Origin: Oscillospiraceae bacterium | GTDB taxonomy: Bacteria > Bacillota > Clostridia > Oscillospirales > Oscillospiraceae | Assembly: GCA_017632035.1 (NCBI GenBank) | Contig: JAGBSG010000056.1 | Span: 1-50,414, forward strand | Length of the DNA stretch: 50,414 nt | Direction of reading: 5' to 3' | Shown here: positions 19,996 to 26,743 of the stretch, piece after piece | How positions within the stretch are numbered: position 1 is the first letter of the stretch | Layout: the number at the start of each line of letters is the position of its first letter | Translations under genes and position numbers: made by a program | The notes under the pieces: model-generated | The model's database searches: none | What the model was told of the DNA's origin: nothing | Seen by the model: only the letters and a program-made list of their open reading frames with translations

Positions 19996-20131
19996 AACGC
20001 GCCTCCTTTTCCAGTCGTTTAAGGTATTTCGCCATATCCCGGCGCAGTTTAGGAGAATCGGTCGTTCTGATAATTGCGTTTACACGCTGTATTTCAGCTT
20101 TTAGGGCCGAAGTGGTGCTTTGTTGATTCAT
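19973..20131 (-). CDS. 52-residue basic helical protein
   Basis: ATG at 20131 with GAGAGG upstream; TGA at 19973, so the gene ends 23 nt inside the YqaJ gene. The product MNQQSTTSALKAEIQRVNAI then RDMAKYLKRLEKEARFG is a charged helical pair. Family unknown. The overlap with the TTG-started YqaJ gene implies translational coupling. Confidence 0.65.
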   Translation of the reverse strand: MNQQSTTSALKAEIQRVNAIIRTTDSPKLRRDMAKYLKRLEKEARFGITKKP

Positions 20132-20777
20132 AGGTTGTACCTCTCAATTCTTCCGCTATTGCCAGCACTGCTGTTGCGTACTCGGTAATTGTTCCTTGGT
20201 ATGACCCCCTGTTGTATGCAGTCAGTGCCTTTGCCAAATCTCCGCCATACCATCCCAACAACTCAGCCAGGTAATCAACCGCTACTGTTACGTTTTGGAA
20301 AGGGTCGAGTAGATCCGTGCATCCCAGGCGCGCCATTCGTTCGCCGTGCCAGTAAGGTTGTACTTGCATCAACCCTAAAGAGTTACCATTGTCACCGATA
20401 ATCGATGCGTTAAAAGTGGATTCCCGGTAAGCAATAGCGAAGATAATCGCAGGGTCTATGCCGTATGCTTCTGCCGTGCGGATGATGTGCATCTGGAGGT
20501 CAGTTGCAAGAGGAACATCGTACAGAGTGATGGTTTTTTCCTCTAACGGGAGGAATTCTTCTGCCGTGGGTTCCTGCGGCTCAGTTTCCGTTGTCGTAGG
20601 CCGAGTGGCTTTTTGGAGTACTTGCGTGGTTTCGGTTTTTTCCGGTGTCGTGTGCGTTGCGGTGGCACCGTATGCATCTTTGCTCGGCTCTTCTGTGGGT
20701 GATTTGGGTTCGCTGATCGCCACAATTACAGCAACCGTAGCGGCGGCAACTATGAGCACGTCAAGAATCTTATTCAC
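20094..20777 (-). CDS. Membrane-anchored SLT lytic transglycosylase
   Basis: I place the start at GTG 20777, which overlaps the stop of the small upstream gene as GTGA. This gives 227 residues: a membrane segment (ILDVLIVAAATVAVIVAI) at residues 4-21, a long T/P/E-rich linker to about residue 90, and a goose-type lysozyme-like SLT domain. AIAYRESTFN holds the catalytic Glu (about residue 119), followed by SLGLMQVQPY and a TAYNRGSYQG end. It cleaves peptidoglycan outside the membrane. Its place in the early operon, far from both endolysins, is unusual. Confidence 0.85.
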   Translation of the reverse strand: MNKILDVLIVAAATVAVIVAISEPKSPTEEPSKDAYGATATHTTPEKTETTQVLQKATRPTTTETEPQEPTAEEFLPLEEKTITLYDVPLATDLQMHIIRTAEAYGIDPAIIFAIAYRESTFNASIIGDNGNSLGLMQVQPYWHGERMARLGCTDLLDPFQNVTVAVDYLAELLGWYGGDLAKALTAYNRGSYQGTITEYATAVLAIAEELRGTTYESTKHHFGPKS

Positions 20778-20872
20778 CACTTTTTCCACACTTTCTCGTA
20801 GAAAAGGTCTGCAACCCAAAGCAAGGCAAAACATACAACACAAAATAGATTTACTGCTGATTCAAAACTCAT
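20774..20872 (-). CDS. 32-residue membrane micro-protein coupled to the transglycosylase
   Basis: ATG at 20872 with AAAGGAG upstream; TGA at 20774 overlaps the GTG of the transglycosylase gene by 4 nt. The product MSFESAVNLFCVVCFALLWV followed by ADLFYEKVWKKW has one membrane helix and a basic tail. The GTGA overlap shows translational coupling, so the two proteins are probably made together and may interact in the membrane. No family recognised. Confidence 0.65.
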   Translation of the reverse strand: MSFESAVNLFCVVCFALLWVADLFYEKVWKKW

Positions 20873-20897
20873 GAATTCTCCTTTTACTTCACAGCGT

Positions 20898-21038
20898 TTA
20901 GCTGGCTTTTTGCACGGGCTCCTCGGTTTCCTTTTCCGCTTTGGGTACTGCGGTAATCGTCACCTTGCAGCCGTACTTTTCGGACAGGATTTCCGATAGT
21001 GTTTTCATCATCCTGTCAATATTGATTCTGTTTTCCAT
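20898..21038 (-). CDS. 46-residue hypothetical protein
   Basis: ATG at 21038 with AAGGAG upstream; TAA at 20898. The product MENRINIDRMMKTLSEILSE then KYGCKVTITAVPKAEKETEE resembles a small helix-strand-strand domain with an acidic tail. It is the second gene of the early operon. Function unknown. Confidence 0.65.
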   Translation of the reverse strand: MENRINIDRMMKTLSEILSEKYGCKVTITAVPKAEKETEEPVQKAS

Positions 21039-21077
21039 TACCAGAACTCCTTCCATCTTGGGTTTGTTACAATCCCA

Positions 21078-21311
21078 TTATTGCGCCTCCTTGTTTAACC
21101 CAAGGATTTCACAAATTACTTGGGACTTTCCCGGTTTGCCGTTGCGGCTTGTTTCCGCAGCTATCTTTCCGGATAAGATTCGGTGAAGGTAAGAACTGTC
21201 AAAAAAGTCGCCAGTTTCTTCCTTGACCCGGTTAATGAGCCATTCCTGTGTTTGGCCCATTTCGATTAAGCGTATTCTCACACGCTTGCCGAAGTCTTTT
21301 GTAGCTTCCAA
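21078..21311 (-). CDS. Cro-like / XRE-type early regulator
   Basis: TTG at 21311 with ACGGAGG 8 nt upstream is the best start; the ATG at 21347 lies next to operator 1. The 77-residue protein has the helix-turn-helix FGKRVRIRLIEMGQTQEWLI, then SSYLHRILSGKIAAETSRNG. It is the first gene of the leftward early operon and diverges from the repressor gene at 21509, as Cro does from CI. It probably binds the same 16-bp operators. Confidence 0.8.
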   Translation of the reverse strand: MEATKDFGKRVRIRLIEMGQTQEWLINRVKEETGDFFDSSYLHRILSGKIAAETSRNGKPGKSQVICEILGLNKEAQ

Positions 21312-21340
21312 ATTACACGCCTCCGTTCTGTAAATATTGG

Positions 21341-21369
21341 TTGACAATTACGGAAAGCCGTAATATACT
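21341..21369 (+). promoter_or_regulatory. Rightward (repressor) promoter
   Basis: TTGACA (21341-21346), exactly 17 bp, TATACT (21364-21369). The spacer is the operator TTACGG-AAAG-CCGTAA (21348-21363) with one flanking base, so binding there must block this promoter. The transcript would have a leader of about 130 nt before the repressor gene. Confidence 0.75.
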
Positions 21370-21475
21370 AAGGGTGACTTAATTCCACAGCACATTACAG
21401 CGTTCTGTAATTTCTGCCCTTATGATAATACGGTATTCTGTAAAAATCAAGGGGTAATTTTACGGAGTTCTGTAA
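21348..21475. promoter_or_regulatory. Four 16-bp operators of the main immunity switch
   Basis: Consensus TTACRG-N4-CYGTAA. Copies: 21348-21363 (TTACGG/CCGTAA), 21395-21410 (TTACAG/CTGTAA), 21428-21443 (ATACGG/CTGTAA) and 21460-21475 (TTACGG/CTGTAA). Their start-to-start distances are 47, 33 and 32 bp. Operator 1 lies in the spacer of the rightward promoter and operator 3 in that of the leftward promoter, as in a lambda-like two-way switch. Confidence 0.85.
21422..21450 (-). promoter_or_regulatory. Leftward early promoter
   Basis: On the minus strand TTGATT (21445-21450), 17 bp, TATCAT (21422-21427), with operator 3 in the spacer. It would drive the Cro-like gene and the early operon down to about 8.8 kb. 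Confidence 0.6.
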
Positions 21476-21508
21476 TTTGTCAGCATGCCCAAAAAGGAGT
21501 GACAAATT

Positions 21509-21829
21509 ATGGAGAATATGTACAACATAATTGAAGAATTATGTTCAACCAAGGGGGTGAATATTACTCAGATGTGCCAAGAGGCCGCAATACCTCGGGC
21601 AACATTGACCGAATTAAAAAAAGGCCGAACGCAAACGTTGGGCCCTAAGAATCTGCAAAAGTTGTCTACATACTTTGAAGTACCAATGGAATATTTTTTA
21701 GGCAACAAAAAAACACCCACCCCCGAAAATGGGAGTGGGCGAAGTGATATCGATGATTTAATTGAATTAATTAAGCAGGCCGACGATCAGACTCTTGAAC
21801 TAATCCGGCGCGTTGTAGGATACAAATAA
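21509..21829 (+). CDS. CI-like XRE repressor
   Basis: A 106-residue protein with AAGGAG 9 nt before ATG. The N-terminal helix-turn-helix is complete: NIIEELCSTKGVNITQMCQE, then AAIPRATLTELKKGRTQTLG, and PKNLQKLSTYFEVPMEYFLG. The C-terminal part (DIDDLIELIKQADDQTLELI) is helical and probably dimerises; there is no LexA-like protease domain, so induction cannot follow the RecA self-cleavage route. It faces the Cro-like gene across four operators. A five-codon ORF (ATG at 21485) overlaps its leader. Confidence 0.85.
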   Translation: MENMYNIIEELCSTKGVNITQMCQEAAIPRATLTELKKGRTQTLGPKNLQKLSTYFEVPMEYFLGNKKTPTPENGSGRSDIDDLIELIKQADDQTLELIRRVVGYK

Positions 21830-21938
21830 TTTGTTCCAGCTTTTCCGGATCCTTGAGCGCTTTTTGGCATGCCTTTAAAAACTCTGGGTCTTCGGAAAGT
21901 TTAGCATGAAGCAACGACGTATTGTGTTTTGCTTCCAC
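21771..21938 (-). CDS. 55-residue small protein converging on the repressor gene
   Basis: GTG at 21938 with AAAGGATG about 9 nt upstream (an ATG at 21950 is also in frame). The stop is at 21771, inside the 3' end of the repressor gene, so the two overlap by 59 nt in opposite directions. The product is helical: MEAKHNTSLLHAKLSEDPEF, then LKACQKALKDPEKLEQIICI. TTGCAT and TAAGAT about 18 bp apart lie upstream as a weak promoter. Antisense transcription could dampen the repressor. The coding call is moderate. Confidence 0.5.
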   Translation of the reverse strand: MEAKHNTSLLHAKLSEDPEFLKACQKALKDPEKLEQIICILQRAGLVQESDRRPA

Positions 21939-21950
21939 GGTTCTTACCAT

Positions 21951-22338
21951 CCTTTCTTCGGGGTGGAAAACGGATGTACAGTTAGTATCTTACAACTATG
22001 TTAATCCGTAATGCAATAGTTTTTTATGAAGTAAATTTTGGTTACATAACCAACGGCAGATTGCTTTTTCTGCCACGAATTATAATTGGATTCCATATCT
22101 AAGTCAAAACAATCATTTCGATTTTTTTCGACAATTAGAGGCGGTGTTGGATGCTCCCGCGCCAACGATGAACACCCAACACCTTAGTGGAATGTTAGGC
22201 CATTGCTGACCTGGTATTAGCCTATCATTCACAAAACGATTTTGCAACAAGCAGAAGTGAAATTTTGACACCGAAAGTGAAGTCGAATCTTCACTTCTGA
22301 ATTTAACATTTTCATAAGTGAAGTATAGGAGATATTTT
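21951..22338. promoter_or_regulatory. Intergenic region with inverted repeats upstream of the second XRE gene
   Basis: No gene supported over about 390 bp. It contains an 8-bp inverted repeat GGTGTTGG/CCAACACC (22143-22150 and 22176-22183). A dyad AAGTGAAG-N6-CTTCACTT follows (22275-22296), with further AAGTGAA half-sites at 22255-22261 and 22316-22323 next to the RBS of the gene at 22339. The half-sites look like operator sites for the protein encoded just downstream. Confidence 0.6.
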
Positions 22339-22824
22339 ATGTTTGAAAAGTGTATTAAATGCCCTCGAATCGGTGAAAGCTGCGTCCCAAATTTGATGTT
22401 ACTTTCTTTCCCCGATCTTTTGCAATGGTGCAACAAAAGGCAGAACTCTCTTGACTGGACAAATAAAAAACTTGCTGAAAACAGCAAAGTACCAGAAGGG
22501 ACAATCGGCCGCATCAAAGCTGGTGAGGAAGATTGCAAGTACTCCACGATGCGTAGTATTCTCATTGCACTGATCGGCGGTACAAAAGACGAATTTGCTT
22601 GTACCGAACTGGTGGAACAAGAACTTCAACAGAAGGAGCGGTTAGAGCAACAGGCAGCAAAGCTGTCTGCGGTTGAAGCCGAAAACGAAATGCTGAAGGA
22701 ACGCTTGCGCCAAATTGACGAGCAGCACCGAAAAGATATCCGTGCCGTCAAAGAGGAATACCAAGAACAGATTGTATTCTTGAAAGACGAACTGAAAGCG
22801 TGGAGATCGTGGCACCAAAAGTGA
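22339..22824 (+). CDS. XRE-type HTH protein with C-terminal coiled coil
   Basis: ATG at 22339 with AGGAGA upstream; 161 residues. The N-terminal part has four cysteines (MFEKCIKCPRIGESCVPN). A helix-turn-helix follows (LLQWCNKRQNSLDWTNKKLA then NSKVPEGTIGRIKAGEEDC). From about residue 100 on there is a long charged coiled coil (LEQQAAKLSAVEAENEMLKE, HRKDIRAVKEEYQEQIVFLK). Proteins of this build are common in lysogeny modules of gut Clostridia phages. It probably regulates itself through the AAGTGAA sites upstream. Confidence 0.75.
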   Translation: MFEKCIKCPRIGESCVPNLMLLSFPDLLQWCNKRQNSLDWTNKKLAENSKVPEGTIGRIKAGEEDCKYSTMRSILIALIGGTKDEFACTELVEQELQQKERLEQQAAKLSAVEAENEMLKERLRQIDEQHRKDIRAVKEEYQEQIVFLKDELKAWRSWHQK

Positions 22825-22874
22825 GTGTAGATGCCGGATTCTTCCGGGTGCATTAAATAAACGAGGTACTTTTT

Positions 22875-23741
22875 ATGTTTCGTAAGATTGTGGAAATAAT
22901 CAAAGCAGCCTTTAAAAATGATGTACACCCCAGTACCGCACACGGTCAAGAAATAAAGCTGACAATCAGCACAGAAACAACCGAGCATTATGTTGATCGC
23001 TTTATTGCTGATGGCATAGAGGTGTCGCATCTCAATCTTGGTGGCTATCAAAGCCCCTCCGGTGGGTATGTCAACTGGACACGCTATGAAGTAAAAGGCA
23101 AGAACGCTGCAACAAATCGCAAAAACACTCGACGCTATGCAGCGAGGAGCGAATCGGCGCTTGCATCGATTGCAGCTGCTGATGGACTTTTAGAACCATA
23201 CGAAATCCGTGTTATGCCCAATGATGCCCCGACGGACAAACAGATAGAGTATCTGCATTCTTGGAATGTTGAGGTGCCGGTGGGAGCCGTCAAGGAAGAT
23301 GTGAGCGCGATATTGAGCCGCCTTGAGGATTCGTATAGTGTCGTTGCCGAAGAACGGATATCTCCAAGCAAATCCGTGGAGAGGATTCGTCCCCTAGATG
23401 GGCCGAGTGAGGAATTTGCACAGTACGCAGATGCAATGGGTATATTGTTCTCTAAGTACATTGGCGAAGTTGCATTATTTAACCGCACCGTGTATTGTCT
23501 AAAGGAACGTGATAAGGCTGCTTTTTTTGCATATTGTGTGCTTTGTGATCACTATCATAGAGAGATTGGGGATTTACAAACTACTGAGTATTTCAATCAG
23601 CTTTATTCTTTCGCAGATATGGCAACAGCCAACGCTTCGATAATGCGGTCTATTGGCAATAGAGAAGCCAGTGATTATATAAAACCACACAAAGGCAGTG
23701 CTGCCTATAAAGCGGTCGCCGAGTTTTTCGGCATAAAATAA
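22875..23741 (+). CDS. Unknown lysogeny-module protein, 288 aa (candidate superinfection or defence factor)
   Basis: RBS GAGGT before ATG. N-terminal 30-110 has IKLTISTETTEHYVDRFIAD and a GGYQSPSGGYVNW turn, then an RRYAARSESAL stretch. Residues 115-150 contain the APTDKQIEYLHSWNVEVP-VGAVKEDVSAIL element, a module of the type TDKQ...K-DVS seen in many uncharacterised proteins. The C-terminal half is helical. I cannot name a family. Its site between repressor and integrase, in the direction of the lysogenic transcript, suggests expression in the lysogen, where cargo for host fitness or exclusion of other phages is usual. Confidence 0.65.
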   Translation: MFRKIVEIIKAAFKNDVHPSTAHGQEIKLTISTETTEHYVDRFIADGIEVSHLNLGGYQSPSGGYVNWTRYEVKGKNAATNRKNTRRYAARSESALASIAAADGLLEPYEIRVMPNDAPTDKQIEYLHSWNVEVPVGAVKEDVSAILSRLEDSYSVVAEERISPSKSVERIRPLDGPSEEFAQYADAMGILFSKYIGEVALFNRTVYCLKERDKAAFFAYCVLCDHYHREIGDLQTTEYFNQLYSFADMATANASIMRSIGNREASDYIKPHKGSAAYKAVAEFFGIK

Positions 23742-23747
23742 GAAAAT

Positions 23748-23782
23748 GCCCCTCGTCGGTGCCGGTAACACCAACGAGGGGC
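23748..23782. terminator. Stem-loop after the unknown lysogeny gene
   Basis: GCCCCTCGT-GGTG pairs with CACC-ACGAGGGGC (one mismatch), a 14-bp stem. TTTTC follows on the minus strand only, and an A run on the plus strand, so it could terminate or protect the 3' end of the rightward transcript before the integrase gene. Confidence 0.6.
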
Positions 23783-23858
23783 TGCAAAAAACTTTACCAC
23801 GCAAATGGAGATGTGCTTTCTGCATCTCCGAATATATCAAAAAAGGAGATTATTGTCA

Positions 23859-25235
23859 ATGTTAAATGTAGAAGCACATGTATTAAGGGTGGCACTGGTG
23901 CCACGCGTATCAACAGATGAACAGGTTAAAACAGGCGACAGTTTGCAGGCGCAAGAGGATGCCCTTGTTAAATACGCAACCGAAAACAACATGAAGATTG
24001 TAGGCATATACCGGGACGAAGGTCACTCCGCACGAAAGCCCGTGCTGAAGCGCCCTGTTATGTTACAACTGCTGGAAGATGTAAAAGCCGGCAAAATAGA
24101 CCGCATACTCGTAACAAAGCTTGACCGTTGGTTCCGAAATGTAGAGCAATATTACGCTGTACAGCGCATACTTGACAAACACGATGTGGCGTGGCAGGCA
24201 ATCCTCGAGAACTACGAAACGGCAAGCGCGGACGGTAGATTCAAAGTAAACATCATGCTTTCGGTTGCGGAGAACGAATCGGACCGCACATCCGAGCGAA
24301 TCAAGTTCGTTTTCGATTCCAAACTTGCAAAAAAGGAATGTTACTTCAAACTGCCTTTAGGCTATACCACGGAAATGATCGACGGAGTGCGCCGAGTGGT
24401 CAAGGATCCAGAAACACAGCATATCGTTGAGGACTTCTTCCAACGTGCTATGGCGACCAGCATCCGGGTGGCAGCCGAGGAAATGAACATAAAGTATGAC
24501 CGAGTACACCCATACAAGTATTGGTGGCAAATCACAAAAAGAGAACTATACACCGGAATGTATAAAGGCATCGAGGACTTTGCCCCTGCTTATATAACAC
24601 AAGAAGAATTCGAAAATCTAAACAACAAACGCAAGACGATTCGCAAAACTAAACAAAACCGAGTTTATATTTTCACCGGTTTGTTAAGATGCCCAAATTG
24701 TGGCAGACGGCTTGGTGGTAAATACTGCACATCCGGGCGTGCATACAACAAAGAGTATATGTACTACCGATGCGTGGGCAAGCTGGCCGGTACTTGCGAT
24801 TTCAAGATCGTAACGGAAAAGAACATTGAAGAATATCTGCTTGAGAATGTGCGCAAGGAAATGGAGCAATTAGTATTATCGGCAGAGACAACACCGAAAG
24901 AAGAAAAGAAAAGCAAGCCTAAAAAGAGCGAAGTTGAAAAGCTGAACGAAAAACTGCGCCGAACAAATGTGGCATTCTTCGCCGGTAATATGACGGACGA
25001 GGAATACGCAGAGCAGACGAAAACCATCAAGGAACAAATAGCAAAGGCACAGGCAGCAGAAGCAAGAGAAGAAAAGCCAGTCGATACAAAGGCCGTGAAA
25101 GCCTTTCTGGAGACCGATTTTGAATCCATATATGAAACCCTAACAAAGGAAGAACGACGTACCCTGTGGCGCTCTGTGGTAGACGAGATCGTATTGGACG
25201 GCACAGAGCCGGTTGGTATCAAGATAAAGGCGTAA
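23859..25235 (+). CDS. int: Large serine recombinase (phage integrase)
   Basis: The start is ATG at 23859 with AAGGAG 10 nt upstream; 458 residues. The resolvase domain holds the catalytic Ser in VPRVSTDEQ (about residue 18), then QAQEDALVKYA, RDEGHSA, ILVTKLDRWFRN and ENESDRTSERIK. The recombinase domain follows, with a zinc ribbon CPNCGRRLGG...YRCVGKLAGTC and a coiled coil (EKKSKPKKSEVEKLNEKLRR). It integrates and excises the phage at short att sites without a strict tRNA preference. The neighbouring dyad at 25252-25301 is the probable attP. Confidence 0.95.
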   Translation: MLNVEAHVLRVALVPRVSTDEQVKTGDSLQAQEDALVKYATENNMKIVGIYRDEGHSARKPVLKRPVMLQLLEDVKAGKIDRILVTKLDRWFRNVEQYYAVQRILDKHDVAWQAILENYETASADGRFKVNIMLSVAENESDRTSERIKFVFDSKLAKKECYFKLPLGYTTEMIDGVRRVVKDPETQHIVEDFFQRAMATSIRVAAEEMNIKYDRVHPYKYWWQITKRELYTGMYKGIEDFAPAYITQEEFENLNNKRKTIRKTKQNRVYIFTGLLRCPNCGRRLGGKYCTSGRAYNKEYMYYRCVGKLAGTCDFKIVTEKNIEEYLLENVRKEMEQLVLSAETTPKEEKKSKPKKSEVEKLNEKLRRTNVAFFAGNMTDEEYAEQTKTIKEQIAKAQAAEAREEKPVDTKAVKAFLETDFESIYETLTKEERRTLWRSVVDEIVLDGTEPVGIKIKA

Positions 25236-25250
25236 AATTTTTTACGCCTT
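25228..25250 (+). terminator. Terminator at the end of the integrase gene
   Basis: AAGGCGTAAAATTTTTTACGCCTTT overlaps the integrase stop codon. An AAAGGCGTAAA/TTTACGCCTTT stem followed by T residues ends the rightward lysogenic transcript. Confidence 0.7.
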
Positions 25251-25251
25251 T

Positions 25252-25301
25252 GTTGGTACTAATATACCCTTCACGTTTGGTAAAGTAACAATAGTACCAA
25301 C
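25252..25301. other. Probable attP
   Basis: A 50-bp dyad 16 bp past the integrase stop: GTTGGTACTA (25252-25261) and TAGTACCAAC (25292-25301) are perfect 10-bp inverted arms around a 30-bp centre. Serine integrase attP sites are about 50 bp, show such partial dyad symmetry and usually abut the int gene. The crossover dinucleotide would lie near 25276-25277. Confidence 0.65.
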
Positions 25302-25335
25302 TAAACAAAGCCCGCTATGACGCGGTACAACAGAA

Positions 25336-25370
25336 AAAGACCCCCACCTCGATATGAGATGGGGGTCTTT
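25336..25370. terminator. Bidirectional terminator between integrase and endolysin genes
   Basis: AAAGACCCCCA-CTC...GAG-TGGGGGTCTTT forms a long GC-rich stem flanked by A and T runs. It separates the convergent lysogenic (rightward) and late (leftward) transcripts. Confidence 0.85.
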
Positions 25371-25414
25371 CTTGATTATTTCCTTGTAAAAGCAGAACAA
25401 GTCGGATATCTAAA

Positions 25415-26362
25415 TTAAATCATTTCCAGAAGCTTTTGCCAAGTCTTATTTTTTGCAGTGAGTTCTCCGTCCACCCAACAGCGGTTGTCTTCTTGGAATG
25501 CGAGAACTGCCGCTTCGAACTTGGGACCTGCAACTCCATCCGGTTCGCCAACTACATCATATCCCAAAGCAGCAAGCCGTTTCTGTATAGCTGCCACAAC
25601 TTCATGGGTCTGGTTCTTATAGGCAGAAACCGTCACAGTATTGCCGATTGTTTCTTGGCCTGCGATACCATCAACAGAAGAGCCTGTGGCTGCCTGTACG
25701 TCCCGCACAAACTGTTCGAGGGTATATTTACCGCTTTCGCTCGTAGAGGGTACAGGGGCGACGTCTGGGGCTGTGGTGACCTTCTTTTTCAGTCCGGCAG
25801 CCCTGGCGATGCCTTCCATAGTTGCATAACCCATCTTCTTGCTGTATTCCTCCTGTAAAATTACAGGGGCATCCAACAGGGAATCCATGAAGCCGTACTC
25901 CATCAGTACGGCTGGCATATGGGTATGCTTCAGCACATGGAAGCCAGCTTCGTTCTTAGGCTCTGCCCGGTTGCCCTTTAGACCACCGGCGGCGATACAG
26001 GCATCATAGATGATATCCCGGTACTTAGCGCCTTCTGTGCTGTTGTAGTAAGAATATGCTACGATACCACCCGCCTCCGTTAACTCAGCACCCGCATTGT
26101 GATGAATCGAAAGTGCAAGGTTAGCATCAAAAGCATTCGCCTTGTCGCATCGAGGCTGGAGGTTGACTTCCGTTTCACCGGTGGGATCGTCGGTTCTTAG
26201 CAGTTCCACATCTTCGTACTGTGCCGCCGCTTCGGCAAAATACCTTGCTACTCGGTCGTTGAGTGTCCACTCTCTTGTTTCGTTGGCATCCAGTTGCCTG
26301 GGGAGCCGTTTGCCCGCTTCGTGCAGATAATGCCCTGCACCGTAAGCGATTTTAAAAGCCAT
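25415..26362 (-). CDS. N-acetylmuramoyl-L-alanine amidase with peptidoglycan-binding domain (endolysin 1)
   Basis: A 315-residue protein, RBS AAGGAGG before ATG. Residues 1-190 are an Amidase_3 domain: YGAGHYLHEAG with the first metal His, ANLALSIHHNAGAE with the second and MPAVLMEYGFMDS with the catalytic Glu. A linker near residues 195-215 leads to a C-terminal PG_binding_1-like module (VAAIQKRLAALGYDVVGEPD then GVAGPKFEAAVLAFQEDN). It hydrolyses the bond between muramic acid and the peptide. It lies at the end of the late transcript; the second amidase (44066) has a different architecture. Confidence 0.9.
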   Translation of the reverse strand: MAFKIAYGAGHYLHEAGKRLPRQLDANETREWTLNDRVARYFAEAAAQYEDVELLRTDDPTGETEVNLQPRCDKANAFDANLALSIHHNAGAELTEAGGIVAYSYYNSTEGAKYRDIIYDACIAAGGLKGNRAEPKNEAGFHVLKHTHMPAVLMEYGFMDSLLDAPVILQEEYSKKMGYATMEGIARAAGLKKKVTTAPDVAPVPSTSESGKYTLEQFVRDVQAATGSSVDGIAGQETIGNTVTVSAYKNQTHEVVAAIQKRLAALGYDVVGEPDGVAGPKFEAAVLAFQEDNRCWVDGELTAKNKTWQKLLEMI

Positions 26363-26365
26363 ATA

Positions 26366-26491
26366 TTATTCCTCCTTGCCTAAAATCTCTGCTGCCTGTT
26401 CCTGGGTGATAATGCCTTTGTCAGCAGCTGTCTGCACCATTTGGGCAGACCAAAGGCCCTGGCTGTACCATTTTTTGATTTTCTCAAACAT
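26366..26491 (-). CDS. xkdX: XkdX family protein, 41 aa
   Basis: ATG at 26491 and TAA at 26366; the stop is 4 nt before the endolysin start. The product MFEKIKKWYSQGLWSAQMVQ then AADKGIITQEQAAEILG has the XkdX pattern (YxxGxWxxxMVxxxVxKGxIT). XkdX is a small protein of unknown role next to tail fibre and lysis genes in PBSX-like phages. This gene was not visible as a long ORF. Confidence 0.85.
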   Translation of the reverse strand: MFEKIKKWYSQGLWSAQMVQTAADKGIITQEQAAEILGKEE

Positions 26492-26494
26492 AGC

Positions 26495-26743
26495 TTACAC
26501 CTCCAACAGAGTATCGGTCATCATAGCGGTGTAGGTGACCTGCGCCTCCAAAATATCCATCTGACTAGGTTTTTCCTCCGGCACGGGTAATGGGTCGTGA
26601 ATAAAATCTCCATCCACATAGCGGTAGTCGGAAACGTCATCCTTCGGGAAACTGTCAACCAGTACAGCGTTTTCTGGTGCGAATTCTTCGTAGGTAATAG
26701 ACAGGACTCTTCCGTCCTCCCCTAAATTCAATGCGTATTTCAT
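26495..26743 (-). CDS. Tail fibre accessory protein, 82 aa
   Basis: ATG at 26743, overlapping the fibre stop by one base (TAATG), with GAGGGGG upstream. The product starts MKYALNLGEDGRVLSITYEE and has acidic FPKDDVSDYRYVDGDFIHDP, then PSQMDILEAQVTYTAMMTDT. This is typical of small proteins between tail fibre and XkdX genes in Firmicutes myophages. Role likely structural or in fibre assembly, by position. Confidence 0.65.
   Translation of the reverse strand: MKYALNLGEDGRVLSITYEEFAPENAVLVDSFPKDDVSDYRYVDGDFIHDPLPVPEEKPSQMDILEAQVTYTAMMTDTLLEV

Noticed and set aside
22113..22565. Leftward 150-codon frame across the 22.1-22.5 kb region
   Set aside because: Overlaps the well-supported rightward XRE gene, has no RBS and a random-looking composition.
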